The notes under the pieces are model-generated. The model saw nothing but the letters and a program-made list of their open reading frames with translations, had not been told where the DNA came from and ran no database searches. A stretch of DNA of 59,193 bases from an uncultured Ruminococcus sp. (GTDB lineage: Bacteria > Bacillota > Clostridia > Oscillospirales > Acutalibacteraceae): NCBI GenBank assembly GCA_934476515.1, contig CAKSNZ010000010.1, positions 1-59,193 of the forward strand, in the 5' to 3' direction. The position numbers and the translations under genes were made by a program. Below are positions 25,643-34,438 of the stretch, piece after piece; the stretch's first letter is position 1, and each line of letters starts with the position of its first letter.

Positions 25643-27757
25643 CTAATTTTCTTTAATATAAACTTCACACATATTTCTAGATTTATTTCTAAGTATAATA
25701 ATGTTATTTAATATAGAATTATCATTATCAATAAAAAGTGATTTATATGCCTTGTGATATGCCTTGTAATCATTTTTATCCATTTTGCTAAGTAAAGTTC
25801 CTTTAGCATAAAAAACCACTTTATTCTTTGAATTAAACACGCCTCTAGATTTATTATCAGTTTCTATTCTACCACCATTTAAAATAGTTATATTTTTTAA
25901 ATAGAATGTATATTTATTATCATTTTCTTTTTTATAATTCTCGACTAAACATTTACATCTATAATATAAATTTTTTTGTTCAGTGTTATAATAAACATCA
26001 CTACGAAAAGCTCCACTACCATCAATTCTAATAATATTTGCAAATTTCTTATTATTTTTAGAATTATAAGTACCTGCTATTTTGCTAAAATCTTCATTAA
26101 TCTTATTATAGTGATTTATATATTTTATTGCCTTGTTATATGACATACCAATACATTTTGTTGGGTTGCAATACTTACTATAATTTTCATAATTCTTGTT
26201 GCTATAAAGAAGTAACTTATCTATTTTTTCTAGGCTATTTCGTTTGAATTTTTCATACTTTGCTTTATCTACATCTTTACTGTCAATTTCATATTGTGTA
26301 ATTGCATCTTTATAAATTAGCGTTTTATATTTAATTCTATTTTTATTATCGTAACTCGTTGATAGCCTTTGTAATGTACCCTCATTTCCATTATAATCAC
26401 AAGTAAAAATATAAAGATTTTTTTCATTAGCTTTTTGATACAATATACATAAATTTTTTCCCATTTCTTCTTCGCTTTGATAAAAATATAAAGCATTACA
26501 ACTTAATTTTTTACATTCTCCATTATCATATGTATATATACTTAACGATACTGGGGTTGCGGCATTTTCGTTATCATCTTTTGTTACAAAAAGCAACTCA
26601 GGAGTATCATCTCCTAAAATATCTACAAATGAGATTTGCCTTAAATTATCCCCATTAACCTGTTTGTTATAGTCCTTAATAGCAAATGCATATTTTCTTA
26701 AGACATTTTTATATGCACTAAATGCTTTACTAAAATTAGTTTCCGGATCATTATTTTTTCTGGGAGTTGTAGAAGGGACTTTCGTAATTACCTGATAATT
26801 TTTTGTTGCCATAGTTATTGGCACTGTTTGTGGAACAACTTTTTTAGGAATAGTAGTTTGTTGCTCGTCAGTAGCTGTAGTTTTAATTACTGTAGTTTCT
26901 TTTTGAGAAGATGATTTCAGGGCAGTTGTTTCTATTGTGCTACTAAGGGTAGTAGTAGGCTTTGTTAGTCCGTTCTGTTTTGGTTCAGGTGTACCATAAA
27001 GAAAATTAGTGCTTAACAGTCCACCGAATGCTATTAAAATTGCAGTAACAATACTAACCATTGCTTTTAGTGACAATGATTTTGTAGTTGCTGAACCTAA
27101 AATTACTGAAATATTTGATGAGGTTACACCTAAAGTGTTAGACATATATGTAAAGAAATCCAGTGGCATCATACCGTTTAGTGTATAGCCCTTTTTCTTT
27201 AGTTTTTCAGCTTCTTTCTTTAATTTTTCTTCACCTAAACGCACTCTTGACTTAACAGTATTTTCTGAACAACCTAACATCTCTGCTATATCCTTAAAAG
27301 TTCTGCCCTCAATTCTGTTTAGTACAAGGGCAGTTCTTTGGTTATCAGTTAGTTTCGAAATTAACTGTTTGTATAAATCTATATTTTCGTTTGATTCTGC
27401 AACATTTTCCGGTAACGCACTTTGGTCACTGTTTGGGTCATCTGTTGTATATTCAAAATCTTCACCCATATATGTTGGCTTACTTTTCTTTATTAAATCT
27501 TTTGCCTTATTCTCTGCAACTTTGCTAATCCAAGAGGTAAATTCATTAGGCTTTTTTATTGTATCAATTTTTTCTATTGTTTTAACAAAAACATCCTCTG
27601 CTATATCCTCAGCATCATGATGATTTTTTAAGATACTATATGCCTTTTTATAGGCAATATTCTTTATATTTTTATACAATAAAACCGTTGCTTCGCTATC
27701 TCCGTTTTTTACTTTTTCAAGTATTTCTTTTGTACACTTAAATTTTTCTTTACTCAT
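25643..27757 (-). CDS. Membrane-tethered ECF-type sigma factor with extracytoplasmic sensor domain (paralogue 2)
   Basis: 704 aa. Sigma region 2 (about 25-92), region 4 (about 130-185), the same TLNGMMPLDFFT linker and one transmembrane helix (about 232-255) match paralogue 1. A Ser/Thr-rich stalk (about 260-335) and a large extracytoplasmic domain (about 340-704) follow, with an FVDILGDDTPELLFV element like those in secreted beta-propeller or lipoprotein domains. No anti-sigma gene is adjacent. The leader and promoter P3 are nearly the same as in paralogue 1, so the control and DNA-binding parts were duplicated while the sensor was replaced. No target gene follows it directly. Confidence 0.8.
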   Translation of the reverse strand: MSKEKFKCTKEILEKVKNGDSEATVLLYKNIKNIAYKKAYSILKNHHDAEDIAEDVFVKTIEKIDTIKKPNEFTSWISKVAENKAKDLIKKSKPTYMGEDFEYTTDDPNSDQSALPENVAESNENIDLYKQLISKLTDNQRTALVLNRIEGRTFKDIAEMLGCSENTVKSRVRLGEEKLKKEAEKLKKKGYTLNGMMPLDFFTYMSNTLGVTSSNISVILGSATTKSLSLKAMVSIVTAILIAFGGLLSTNFLYGTPEPKQNGLTKPTTTLSSTIETTALKSSSQKETTVIKTTATDEQQTTIPKKVVPQTVPITMATKNYQVITKVPSTTPRKNNDPETNFSKAFSAYKNVLRKYAFAIKDYNKQVNGDNLRQISFVDILGDDTPELLFVTKDDNENAATPVSLSIYTYDNGECKKLSCNALYFYQSEEEMGKNLCILYQKANEKNLYIFTCDYNGNEGTLQRLSTSYDNKNRIKYKTLIYKDAITQYEIDSKDVDKAKYEKFKRNSLEKIDKLLLYSNKNYENYSKYCNPTKCIGMSYNKAIKYINHYNKINEDFSKIAGTYNSKNNKKFANIIRIDGSGAFRSDVYYNTEQKNLYYRCKCLVENYKKENDNKYTFYLKNITILNGGRIETDNKSRGVFNSKNKVVFYAKGTLLSKMDKNDYKAYHKAYKSLFIDNDNSILNNIIILRNKSRNMCEVYIKEN

Positions 27758-27805
27758 ACTAATCCCTTATTTTTCTAAATTCTTTATATTTTTAGTTACT
27801 TACAA

Positions 27806-27838
27806 TATATAGACGATTTAGGAAATAAAAAAGTTCAA
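27806..27838 (-). promoter_or_regulatory. ECF-type promoter P3 (sigma paralogue 2)
   Basis: GAAC (with AAC complementary to 27833-27835), 17 bp, then CGTC (27812-27815) in AATCGTCTATATAT. A minus-strand TTGAAA-18-TATAAT about 70 bp further upstream may be a tandem housekeeping promoter, as at P1. Confidence 0.78.
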
Positions 27839-27921
27839 TTTTTCGGCAATTTCTTTTAAATTAAATCTACAGTAATCATTATACATTATTTTCACTTATT
27901 TTTTCAAATACTTTAGTTCTT

Positions 27922-28117
27922 TAAAAAAATATCCCCTTGAATATACAAGGAGATACTTCTTGGCATTTTTGTAATTTGTTTTTTGGTAAATTAAAATATG
28001 AAACAGGCACTTACTATTTTACTACAGATTTGGATTCACATAATACTAACTTTAATAATTAGGACATTATAGCGTAATAAAATAGTAAAATCCACCCTCC
28101 TTTCTTGTGCCTTTCGA
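27922..28117 (-). ncRNA. Candidate small structured RNA expressed from P4
   Basis: A transcript from P4 would run about 190 nt to an intrinsic terminator (TATCTCCTTG / CAAGGGGATA, then seven T, 27930-27955). No convincing ORF lies inside. Its ends pair: AGGCAC (complement of 28107-28112) with GTGCCT (28005-28010), and next to that a 15-bp helix with one G-U pair between 28074-28088 and 28011-28025. An 18-nt purine-rich bulge containing AAGGAGGGTGG is left exposed. A 19-codon GTG-started ORF (28036-28095) has its start too close to that Shine-Dalgarno-like run. The RNA call is inferred from promoter, fold and terminator. Confidence 0.6.
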
Positions 28118-28150
28118 TATATAGACGATTAAGTACCTAAAAAAGTTCAA
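28118..28150 (-). promoter_or_regulatory. ECF-type promoter P4 (small RNA)
   Basis: GAAC, 17 bp, then CGTC (28124-28127) in AATCGTCTATATAT, the same layout as P1-P3. It lies directly behind the terminator of the 1715-aa surface gene and about 360 bp before sigma paralogue 2. Confidence 0.78.
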
Positions 28151-28170
28151 AGTTTTTAAAATTTTTTTAA

Positions 28171-28201
28171 AAAAATATCCCCTTGCTTAAAAACAAGGGG
28201 A
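28171..28201 (-). terminator. Intrinsic terminator of the 1715-aa surface protein gene
   Basis: TCCCCTTG (28178-28185) and CAAGGGGA (28194-28201) form the stem, followed on the minus strand by ATATTTTTTT. Confidence 0.85.
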
Positions 28202-28225
28202 ATTCTTAGTAATAATATTTAATTC

Positions 28226-31200
28226 TTACTTCTTTGTAGTAACATTGACTTTTACCCAAGTTGAATAGGCTTTTCCGTTTTTATCGTTATAGTATGCACG
28301 AATACGGATATAAACTTTCTTTTTACCTGTTAGTTTCTTTACAGTTCGGGAAGTTGTGTTACCTTTCTTTACAGTAATTTTCTTTGCACCGGAGAAATTG
28401 CTCTTGTATGAATACTGAATTTCATAACCTTTAGCATTGGTAACTTTCTTCCAATTTAGTTTGAAAGCTTTTGTCATTGCAGTTGCTTTTACACTGCTAG
28501 GCTTAGAAAGTTTCTTCTTTGCTACTGTCTTTTGTGCTTTTATAACTTTGCCACATACTGAACAATGGCTACCGGCTGTTTTACCTGTAGTTGTATATGT
28601 TGCAGAAATTGCTTTATCAGTAACTACTGTGTGCTTAATCATAGGAATTTTTTCTGTATAAGTATCACCACAAGTTGCACAAGTATATATCTTAATACCT
28701 TCCTTTGAACAAGTAGGTTCTCTGGTTACGATAGAATCATAGGAATGTTCAAGTTTTGTAACATATGTATCTTTGTAACTATCTCCACAAAGTTCACAAG
28801 TATGTAATGTGTAACCGTCTGTTGTACAGGTTGGTGCTACTACTTTTTCAGAATATCTATGTTCCAGCTTTTCAATTTCTTCACTATATGTATCCCCACA
28901 TACTGTACAAGTATATTGCTTAATACCCACTTCATTACAAGTAGGCTGTTTTGCTACTATACTTTTATATTCATGGTCTATTGTATCAACAAAGTCTGTT
29001 TTGTAACTATCACCACATAGTTCACAAGTATGAAGTACATAACCCTTTGCACTACAAGTTGGTGGTACTGTTTTTTCAGAATATCTATGTTCTAGCTTTT
29101 CGATTTCTTCATTATAAGTATCACCACATACTGTACAAGTATATTTCTTGATACCTGTTTCATTACAAGTAGGTTGTTTAGCTATTGTACTTTCATATGA
29201 ATGTTCTACTGTATCAACAAAATCTGTTTTATAGCTATCACCACATAGTTCACATGTATGTAGTGTGTAGCCTTTTTCTGCACAAGTTGGCTTAACTTCT
29301 TTCTCCACATATCTGTGTTCCAGTTTTTCGATTTCTTCATTGTAAGTATCACCACATACTGTACAAGTATATTTCTTGATGCCTACTTCACTACAAGTTG
29401 GCTTTTTAGCTATTGTACTTTTGTATGAGTGTTCTACTGTATCAACAAAATCTGTTTTGTAATTATCTCCACATAGTTCACATGTATGTAGTGTGTAGCC
29501 TTTTTCTGCACAAGTTGGCTTTACTACTTTCTCCACATATCTGTGTTCCAGTTTTTCGATTTCTTCATTATAAGTATCACCACATACTGTACAAGTATAT
29601 TTCTTGATGCCTACTTCACTACAAGTTGGCTTTTTAGCTATTGTACTTTTGTATGAGTGTTCTACTGTATCAACAAAATCTGTTTTGTAATTATCTCCAC
29701 ATAGTTCACATGTATGAAGTATATAACCTTTTTCTGCACAAGTTGGTTTTACTACTTTCTCCACATATCTGTGTTCAAGCTTTTCGATTTCTTCGTTATA
29801 AGTATCACCACATACTGTACAAGTATATTTTCTGATACCTGTTTCGCTACAAGTAGGTTGTTTTTCTACTGTACTTTCATAGTTATGGTCGATTATATCA
29901 ACATAATCTTTCTTATAACTATCTCCACATAGTTCACATGTAAGGAGAGTGTAACCCTTTGCAGTACAAGTTGGTTTTACTACCTTTTCTACATATCTAT
30001 GTTCTAGTTTTGGAATTTCTTCATTATATGTATCACCACAAACTGTACAAGTATATTTCTTGATACCTGTTTCGCTACAAGTAGGTTGTTTCTCTACTGT
30101 GCTTTCATAGTTATGGTCGATTATATCTACATAATCTGTTTTATAACTGTCACCACAAACTTCACAAGTATGCAGTGTATATCCCTTTGCAGTGCAAGTA
30201 GGTTCTACTACTTTTTCTTTATATTTATGTCCTAAGATTGGAATTATTTCGCTATAATTCTCATTACATCTTGAACAAGTATATTCTTTGTAACCTGCTG
30301 TAATACAAGTTGCCGGTATATCTTTAGTTACCTTGAAATCATGACCTAAAGCATCTTCATATACAACATATCTGTCACCACAATTTTGACAAGTATAAGT
30401 AATACTTCCTCTTGTAGTACAAGAAGCAACTGATGTTACCTGTGAAGTATAATTATGATCTAACTTAGGAATTACCTTTTGTGGTACTAAAACAGTACCA
30501 CATACATTACAGTGGCTACCCTCTGTTAAACCATTTTCTGTACAAGTTGCAGGTTTACCATAGTCGGTGATTGGATTATGACCTTTTTCAGCTACATAAG
30601 AATCACGATATGTATCACCACAATTCTTACAAGTATGTTCTGTATAGCCCTTTTCTGTACAAGTTGGGTCAACAACCTTTTCGCTATAGTCGTGTCCAAT
30701 AGCCTTTATGACTTCTCTTTTAATAACATCATCACAAGTTGTACAGTACATTACCTTTTCGCCATCATCTTCACATGTGGCTTTCTTTGTAGTAACCCAC
30801 TTATTAGTAGGATTATGAATAATTACTTCAAAACTTGCAGTATGTTCTTTATAAGACACTACAACTTTGTTTGTTTCGTCAGTATCTCCAAAACCACTTA
30901 TTATATAATCAGTAACCTCTTCTGAAGTTTTATTATTATAATAAACAGTTACAACCATACCGGTAGTGTCTAGTTGTTCACCTTTAAAATATACTGTCTT
31001 TTCCGGTGGAGTTACTTCTATCTTTACAATTTCTTTTTCTTTAATAATTACATCTATAGTTGTTGACTTACCACCATAGCTAATTGTAACCTTACCTTCA
31101 CCGGCAGTTGTAGGTAATGGAGAAACATAATAATCTGTAACTACAACAGATTTACCATTGTTATAATTAGCAGTAACCTCCATACCTGTGGCATCAAATT

Positions 31201-33373
31201 TGCTACCAATAATGTATGTTGTCTTTATAGGTTCTTTTGTAATTGTAATTGACTCTAAAACTATTTCTTTTACTTCAATAGCAAGGTATGTTGTCTTGCC
31301 ACCATAAGTAATCTTAATAGACTGAGTACCGATTTCGTCTGTAATTTCTGATGTTTCATAATCAGTAACTTCTTCTCTATCACCGTTATCGTATGAAGCC
31401 ATAATTATCATACCGGTTTTATCAAATTTTTCATCTGTAAAATAAGAAGTTTTAGTTGGCTTTCTAAATACAGAAATATCTGTTAACTGTTTTTCTGTAT
31501 ATGTGACATCAAATGTTGTTGTGTAATCTTCATATGATACAGTTACTGTTTGTTTACCGGGAGTCTTTTTATAATCCAGTTGGAAATTTTTAACAGTTTC
31601 TGTAGTACCGTCATTACGAACTAAAATAATTTCTAGTCCGTTAGTATCTATAGACTGACCTTCAACATATGTAGTTTTTGTAGGCAGTGACTTTACTTTG
31701 ATACCGTTAATTTTTAGAGGTACAACCTTTATTGTGAAACTTACTGAGTGGTTCTCATACTCATAAGTTACAGTATATGTACCTGACTTTGTAATATCTC
31801 CACCTCTTGTGTTAGAAGGTGTTAGTTTTACATTTTCAGAAGTACCATCATCATATGAAATCTTAGCTACTGCACCTGTATAGTCAAGTTGAGTATTACG
31901 AACAAATTCGGTTTTATCCGGACCACTAATAAGTGTAACATCAACTACAATAGGCTTTCTTACAACATCAATATCGTAAGTCAACGACTTGTCACGATAG
32001 GTTATTGTAACTGTTTGTTTACTAATAGAGGACATATCATAGCCACTTAGCATATCTTCGGTAATATCAACATCTTCTGAAGTGTTGTCTAAATAGTAAA
32101 CTGTAATTTTACCATCAGCCTTAATTTCGTCACCTACATAATATTGAGTTTTAGAAGGCTTAACTTTAAATTCAATAGTGTCAATTTCTCGACCTTTATC
32201 TTGTCTGTTCTCTCTTAATTGAGGATAAGCGTATTCTGTTTCGCTATCAATTACCCAAGTGTTATTAAAATCAAAGCCTGAATAGTTAGTAAACTTTTTC
32301 ATTTGAGCATCAGATAAAGACTTTGCACCGGGAGATGAAGCATTTTTTCCCTCTAAATAATAACAATTCTCAACGGTAGAGTCACTAAAACCTTTTTGTG
32401 TATTACCATAATACACTGAACCAACATTATAGCAATTTTTTATGCTATTTGTATTAGTATATAAAGAGGAAATAGCATAAATATCTTCTGTCGTATTAGC
32501 TCCGGTAGTATTATATACATCACCACAATTATAGCAATCAGTTATTGAACTTGAAGAAGATGTGCTATCACCGGTTATACCACCTTCACACAATATACCA
32601 TAATAATTTTCTGCATAATTTTTTAAATTGCCACTATTATATGACAAAGCAATTTTACCGAAATTTCGTCCCGATAAACCACCCATATACATATAAGCAC
32701 GATATCTATTATTATATCCATTATATACAGAACCACTTACTGTATCATTGTTAGAACATTTATTGATAACACCGTTTGCATTATTAACACCGGTTAAACC
32801 ACCCTCATATACATAAGGATAAGTGTCTTTAGTGTAATATGAATATCCGTCAATATCGCCACCTAATATATGGCAATTTTCAATAGTACCCTTATTTTCG
32901 CCACAAATTGCACCAATATATTTACTATTTAAACTTTTATCAACACATTTGATACTAGTTCTGCTAATAGATAAGTTCTTAATTGTACCTGAATTGTTAG
33001 CAAATAATCCAAAATATCTAGAAGATGAACCTTCTACTGCTGTATTTGTTTCAATTCTTAACCCCTTAATGAGATGGTTGTTGCCGTCAAATACGCCTTT
33101 GAATTCTGTACCTTTGTACGTATCCCCACTACCAATAGGATTCCAACCGTTAGTTCCTAAGAAACAGTAGTCACCACCATTAGCAACATCTTCTGTCATA
33201 TCAATATCTGCCATAAGAATGTAATTGCCACTTAAATCATTACGAACATTGTACAAATCTTTAATATTCCAGATTTCTTTAACATTTCCGGCAGCAAAAG
33301 CAGTTGTTCCTAAAGCCGAAAAACCACTTATTACCATTATCACTGATAATATTGAACTAATAATCCTCTTCAT
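28226..33373 (-). CDS. Giant secreted surface protein: GLUG-type beta-helix, six Big_3 domains, twenty three-Cys repeats, fibronectin III-like C-terminus
   Basis: 1715 aa. A signal peptide (about 1-27) precedes a GLUG-type right-handed beta-helix (about 30-385) with repeated FGLFANNSGTIKNL and YIGAICGENKGTIENC units. Six Big_3-like domains of about 75 residues follow (about 395-860), then twenty repeats with the pattern PTC-x10-C-x2-C and a His near the end. The final fibronectin III-like domain spans about 1630-1715. Repeats 6-19 form seven two-repeat units of 76 aa. No LPXTG, dockerin or S-layer motif is visible. It has a housekeeping promoter and not the CGTC promoter. The likely role is adhesion or substrate contact; this is inference from architecture. 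Confidence 0.75.
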   Translation of the reverse strand: MKRIISSILSVIMVISGFSALGTTAFAAGNVKEIWNIKDLYNVRNDLSGNYILMADIDMTEDVANGGDYCFLGTNGWNPIGSGDTYKGTEFKGVFDGNNHLIKGLRIETNTAVEGSSSRYFGLFANNSGTIKNLSISRTSIKCVDKSLNSKYIGAICGENKGTIENCHILGGDIDGYSYYTKDTYPYVYEGGLTGVNNANGVINKCSNNDTVSGSVYNGYNNRYRAYMYMGGLSGRNFGKIALSYNSGNLKNYAENYYGILCEGGITGDSTSSSSSITDCYNCGDVYNTTGANTTEDIYAISSLYTNTNSIKNCYNVGSVYYGNTQKGFSDSTVENCYYLEGKNASSPGAKSLSDAQMKKFTNYSGFDFNNTWVIDSETEYAYPQLRENRQDKGREIDTIEFKVKPSKTQYYVGDEIKADGKITVYYLDNTSEDVDITEDMLSGYDMSSISKQTVTITYRDKSLTYDIDVVRKPIVVDVTLISGPDKTEFVRNTQLDYTGAVAKISYDDGTSENVKLTPSNTRGGDITKSGTYTVTYEYENHSVSFTIKVVPLKINGIKVKSLPTKTTYVEGQSIDTNGLEIILVRNDGTTETVKNFQLDYKKTPGKQTVTVSYEDYTTTFDVTYTEKQLTDISVFRKPTKTSYFTDEKFDKTGMIIMASYDNGDREEVTDYETSEITDEIGTQSIKITYGGKTTYLAIEVKEIVLESITITKEPIKTTYIIGSKFDATGMEVTANYNNGKSVVVTDYYVSPLPTTAGEGKVTISYGGKSTTIDVIIKEKEIVKIEVTPPEKTVYFKGEQLDTTGMVVTVYYNNKTSEEVTDYIISGFGDTDETNKVVVSYKEHTASFEVIIHNPTNKWVTTKKATCEDDGEKVMYCTTCDDVIKREVIKAIGHDYSEKVVDPTCTEKGYTEHTCKNCGDTYRDSYVAEKGHNPITDYGKPATCTENGLTEGSHCNVCGTVLVPQKVIPKLDHNYTSQVTSVASCTTRGSITYTCQNCGDRYVVYEDALGHDFKVTKDIPATCITAGYKEYTCSRCNENYSEIIPILGHKYKEKVVEPTCTAKGYTLHTCEVCGDSYKTDYVDIIDHNYESTVEKQPTCSETGIKKYTCTVCGDTYNEEIPKLEHRYVEKVVKPTCTAKGYTLLTCELCGDSYKKDYVDIIDHNYESTVEKQPTCSETGIRKYTCTVCGDTYNEEIEKLEHRYVEKVVKPTCAEKGYILHTCELCGDNYKTDFVDTVEHSYKSTIAKKPTCSEVGIKKYTCTVCGDTYNEEIEKLEHRYVEKVVKPTCAEKGYTLHTCELCGDNYKTDFVDTVEHSYKSTIAKKPTCSEVGIKKYTCTVCGDTYNEEIEKLEHRYVEKEVKPTCAEKGYTLHTCELCGDSYKTDFVDTVEHSYESTIAKQPTCNETGIKKYTCTVCGDTYNEEIEKLEHRYSEKTVPPTCSAKGYVLHTCELCGDSYKTDFVDTIDHEYKSIVAKQPTCNEVGIKQYTCTVCGDTYSEEIEKLEHRYSEKVVAPTCTTDGYTLHTCELCGDSYKDTYVTKLEHSYDSIVTREPTCSKEGIKIYTCATCGDTYTEKIPMIKHTVVTDKAISATYTTTGKTAGSHCSVCGKVIKAQKTVAKKKLSKPSSVKATAMTKAFKLNWKKVTNAKGYEIQYSYKSNFSGAKKITVKKGNTTSRTVKKLTGKKKVYIRIRAYYNDKNGKAYSTWVKVNVTTKK
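28635..30232 (-). repeat. 228-bp in-frame tandem repeat array (about seven units)
   Basis: The array encodes alternating A/B three-Cys repeats. Units starting near 29.40 kb and 29.63 kb are almost identical at DNA level, while outer units are more diverged, which points to recent expansion in the middle. Copy number may differ between strains or be mis-assembled. Confidence 0.8.
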
Positions 33374-33402
33374 TATCTTACCTCCAATAAACGCATATTA
33401 TT

Positions 33403-33431
33403 ATTTTATCATTTTAAAATAAACTTTTCAA
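33403..33431 (-). promoter_or_regulatory. Housekeeping promoter of the giant surface protein
   Basis: On the minus strand TTGAAA (33426-33431), a 17-bp spacer and TAAAAT (33403-33408) lie 30 nt before the ATG, with GGAGG as ribosome site. Confidence 0.65.
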
Positions 33432-33684
33432 TAATTTATTATATTTTTGCATTATTATACTAATATAATAATATTTATTTGTTAAAAACTAACAAAATAC
33501 TTTTTACTTTTCTTAACTTACAAAAATCTTCATTAATACAATCAAAATATTAACAACAAACTTTTATAATAAATTTCACAGTATATTTCACAGTATAATT
33601 ATATTTACTTATAAACAACTTTTAGTTATAATATTAGTAAACAAAAGGCTAATACATTTAATAATTACTTTATATAAGCTCTGA

Positions 33685-33739
33685 TTTAACTTAGATTTAA
33701 CATTCATACTCTTTTTATTTAACCTATAAGTGCTATAAT
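33685..33739 (+). promoter_or_regulatory. Pho-box-like direct repeats and -10 of the two-component operon
   Basis: TTTAAC occurs at 33685, 33696 and 33718, in steps of 11 and 22 bp, matching the 11-bp periodicity of PhoP-type boxes. A TATAAT (33734-33739) follows with no good -35, as expected for an activator-dependent promoter. The rest of 33432-33684 is AT-rich with no recognised feature. Confidence 0.6.
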
Positions 33740-33768
33740 ATTAATAGAAAAGAACGGAGATGATATAT

Positions 33769-34437
33769 ATGATTTATTTCATAGAAGATGACCGTAGTAT
33801 AAATGAAGCTGTATTTTATTCATTAAAAAACAGTGGCTTTGAAGTAAAAGGTTTTGAAAGACCATCAGATTTTTGGAAAGCTATGAAAGAAGAAACACCT
33901 GAACTGATTCTTCTAGACATTATGTTACCGGAAGAGGACGGTTTACAAATACTCCGAAAATTAAGAAGTAACAAAGAAACATCAGACCTGCCTATCATTA
34001 TGGTAACAGCTAAAGATGCTGAGTATGATAAGGTTATTGGACTTGATAGTGGTGCTGATGACTATATGACAAAACCATTTAGTATGCTGGAACTTGTTTC
34101 CAGAATTAGAGCATTATTGAGAAGAACATCTAATCACAAAGATGACGGAGAAATTACTGTAGGCAAACTTACAATTAACCCTGAAAAACACATTGTAACT
34201 GCCAATGGTAAGAATGTTGTACTTACATACAAGGAGTATCACCTTCTTCTACTGTTAATGCAAAACAAGGGTGTTGTTTTTTCAAGAGAAAAGCTACTTA
34301 ACAAAATCTGGGGCTATGACTTTGATGGTGAAAACAGAACCGTTGATGTACACATTCGTACCCTTAGAACAAAGCTAGGTGAATGTGGCAATATGATTGA
34401 AACTATCAGAGGATTTGGATATAAGATTGGTGAATAA
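33769..34437 (+). CDS. OmpR/PhoP-family response regulator
   Basis: 222 aa. The receiver domain (about 1-120) has the acidic pocket EDD (6-8), the phospho-acceptor Asp in LLDIMLPEEDG and the conserved Lys in TKPF. A C-terminal winged helix (about 130-220) has REKLLNKIWGYDFDGENRTVDVHIRTLR. The ATG at 33769 is preferred because GGAG lies nine nt before it, while the ATG at 33760 touches the Shine-Dalgarno. It overlaps no gene, and the histidine kinase ATG follows by 2 nt. The Pho-box-like repeats suggest a PhoP/PhoB-type role and autoregulation. Confidence 0.93.
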   Translation: MIYFIEDDRSINEAVFYSLKNSGFEVKGFERPSDFWKAMKEETPELILLDIMLPEEDGLQILRKLRSNKETSDLPIIMVTAKDAEYDKVIGLDSGADDYMTKPFSMLELVSRIRALLRRTSNHKDDGEITVGKLTINPEKHIVTANGKNVVLTYKEYHLLLLLMQNKGVVFSREKLLNKIWGYDFDGENRTVDVHIRTLRTKLGECGNMIETIRGFGYKIGE

Positions 34438-34438
34438 A

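Noticed and set aside
28036..28095. 19-codon GTG-started ORF in the P4 transcript
   Set aside because: The GTG is immediately after the Shine-Dalgarno-like run and inside the helix region, so spacing and context argue against translation. It is kept as an alternative only.
29413..29835. Plus-strand ORFs opposite the surface-protein repeats
   Set aside because: They are shadows of the tandem repeat on the coding strand, repeating every 228 bp.
28635..30232. Possible CRISPR or non-coding satellite
   Set aside because: The 228-bp periodicity is in frame within a coding gene and encodes conserved Cys-containing repeats.
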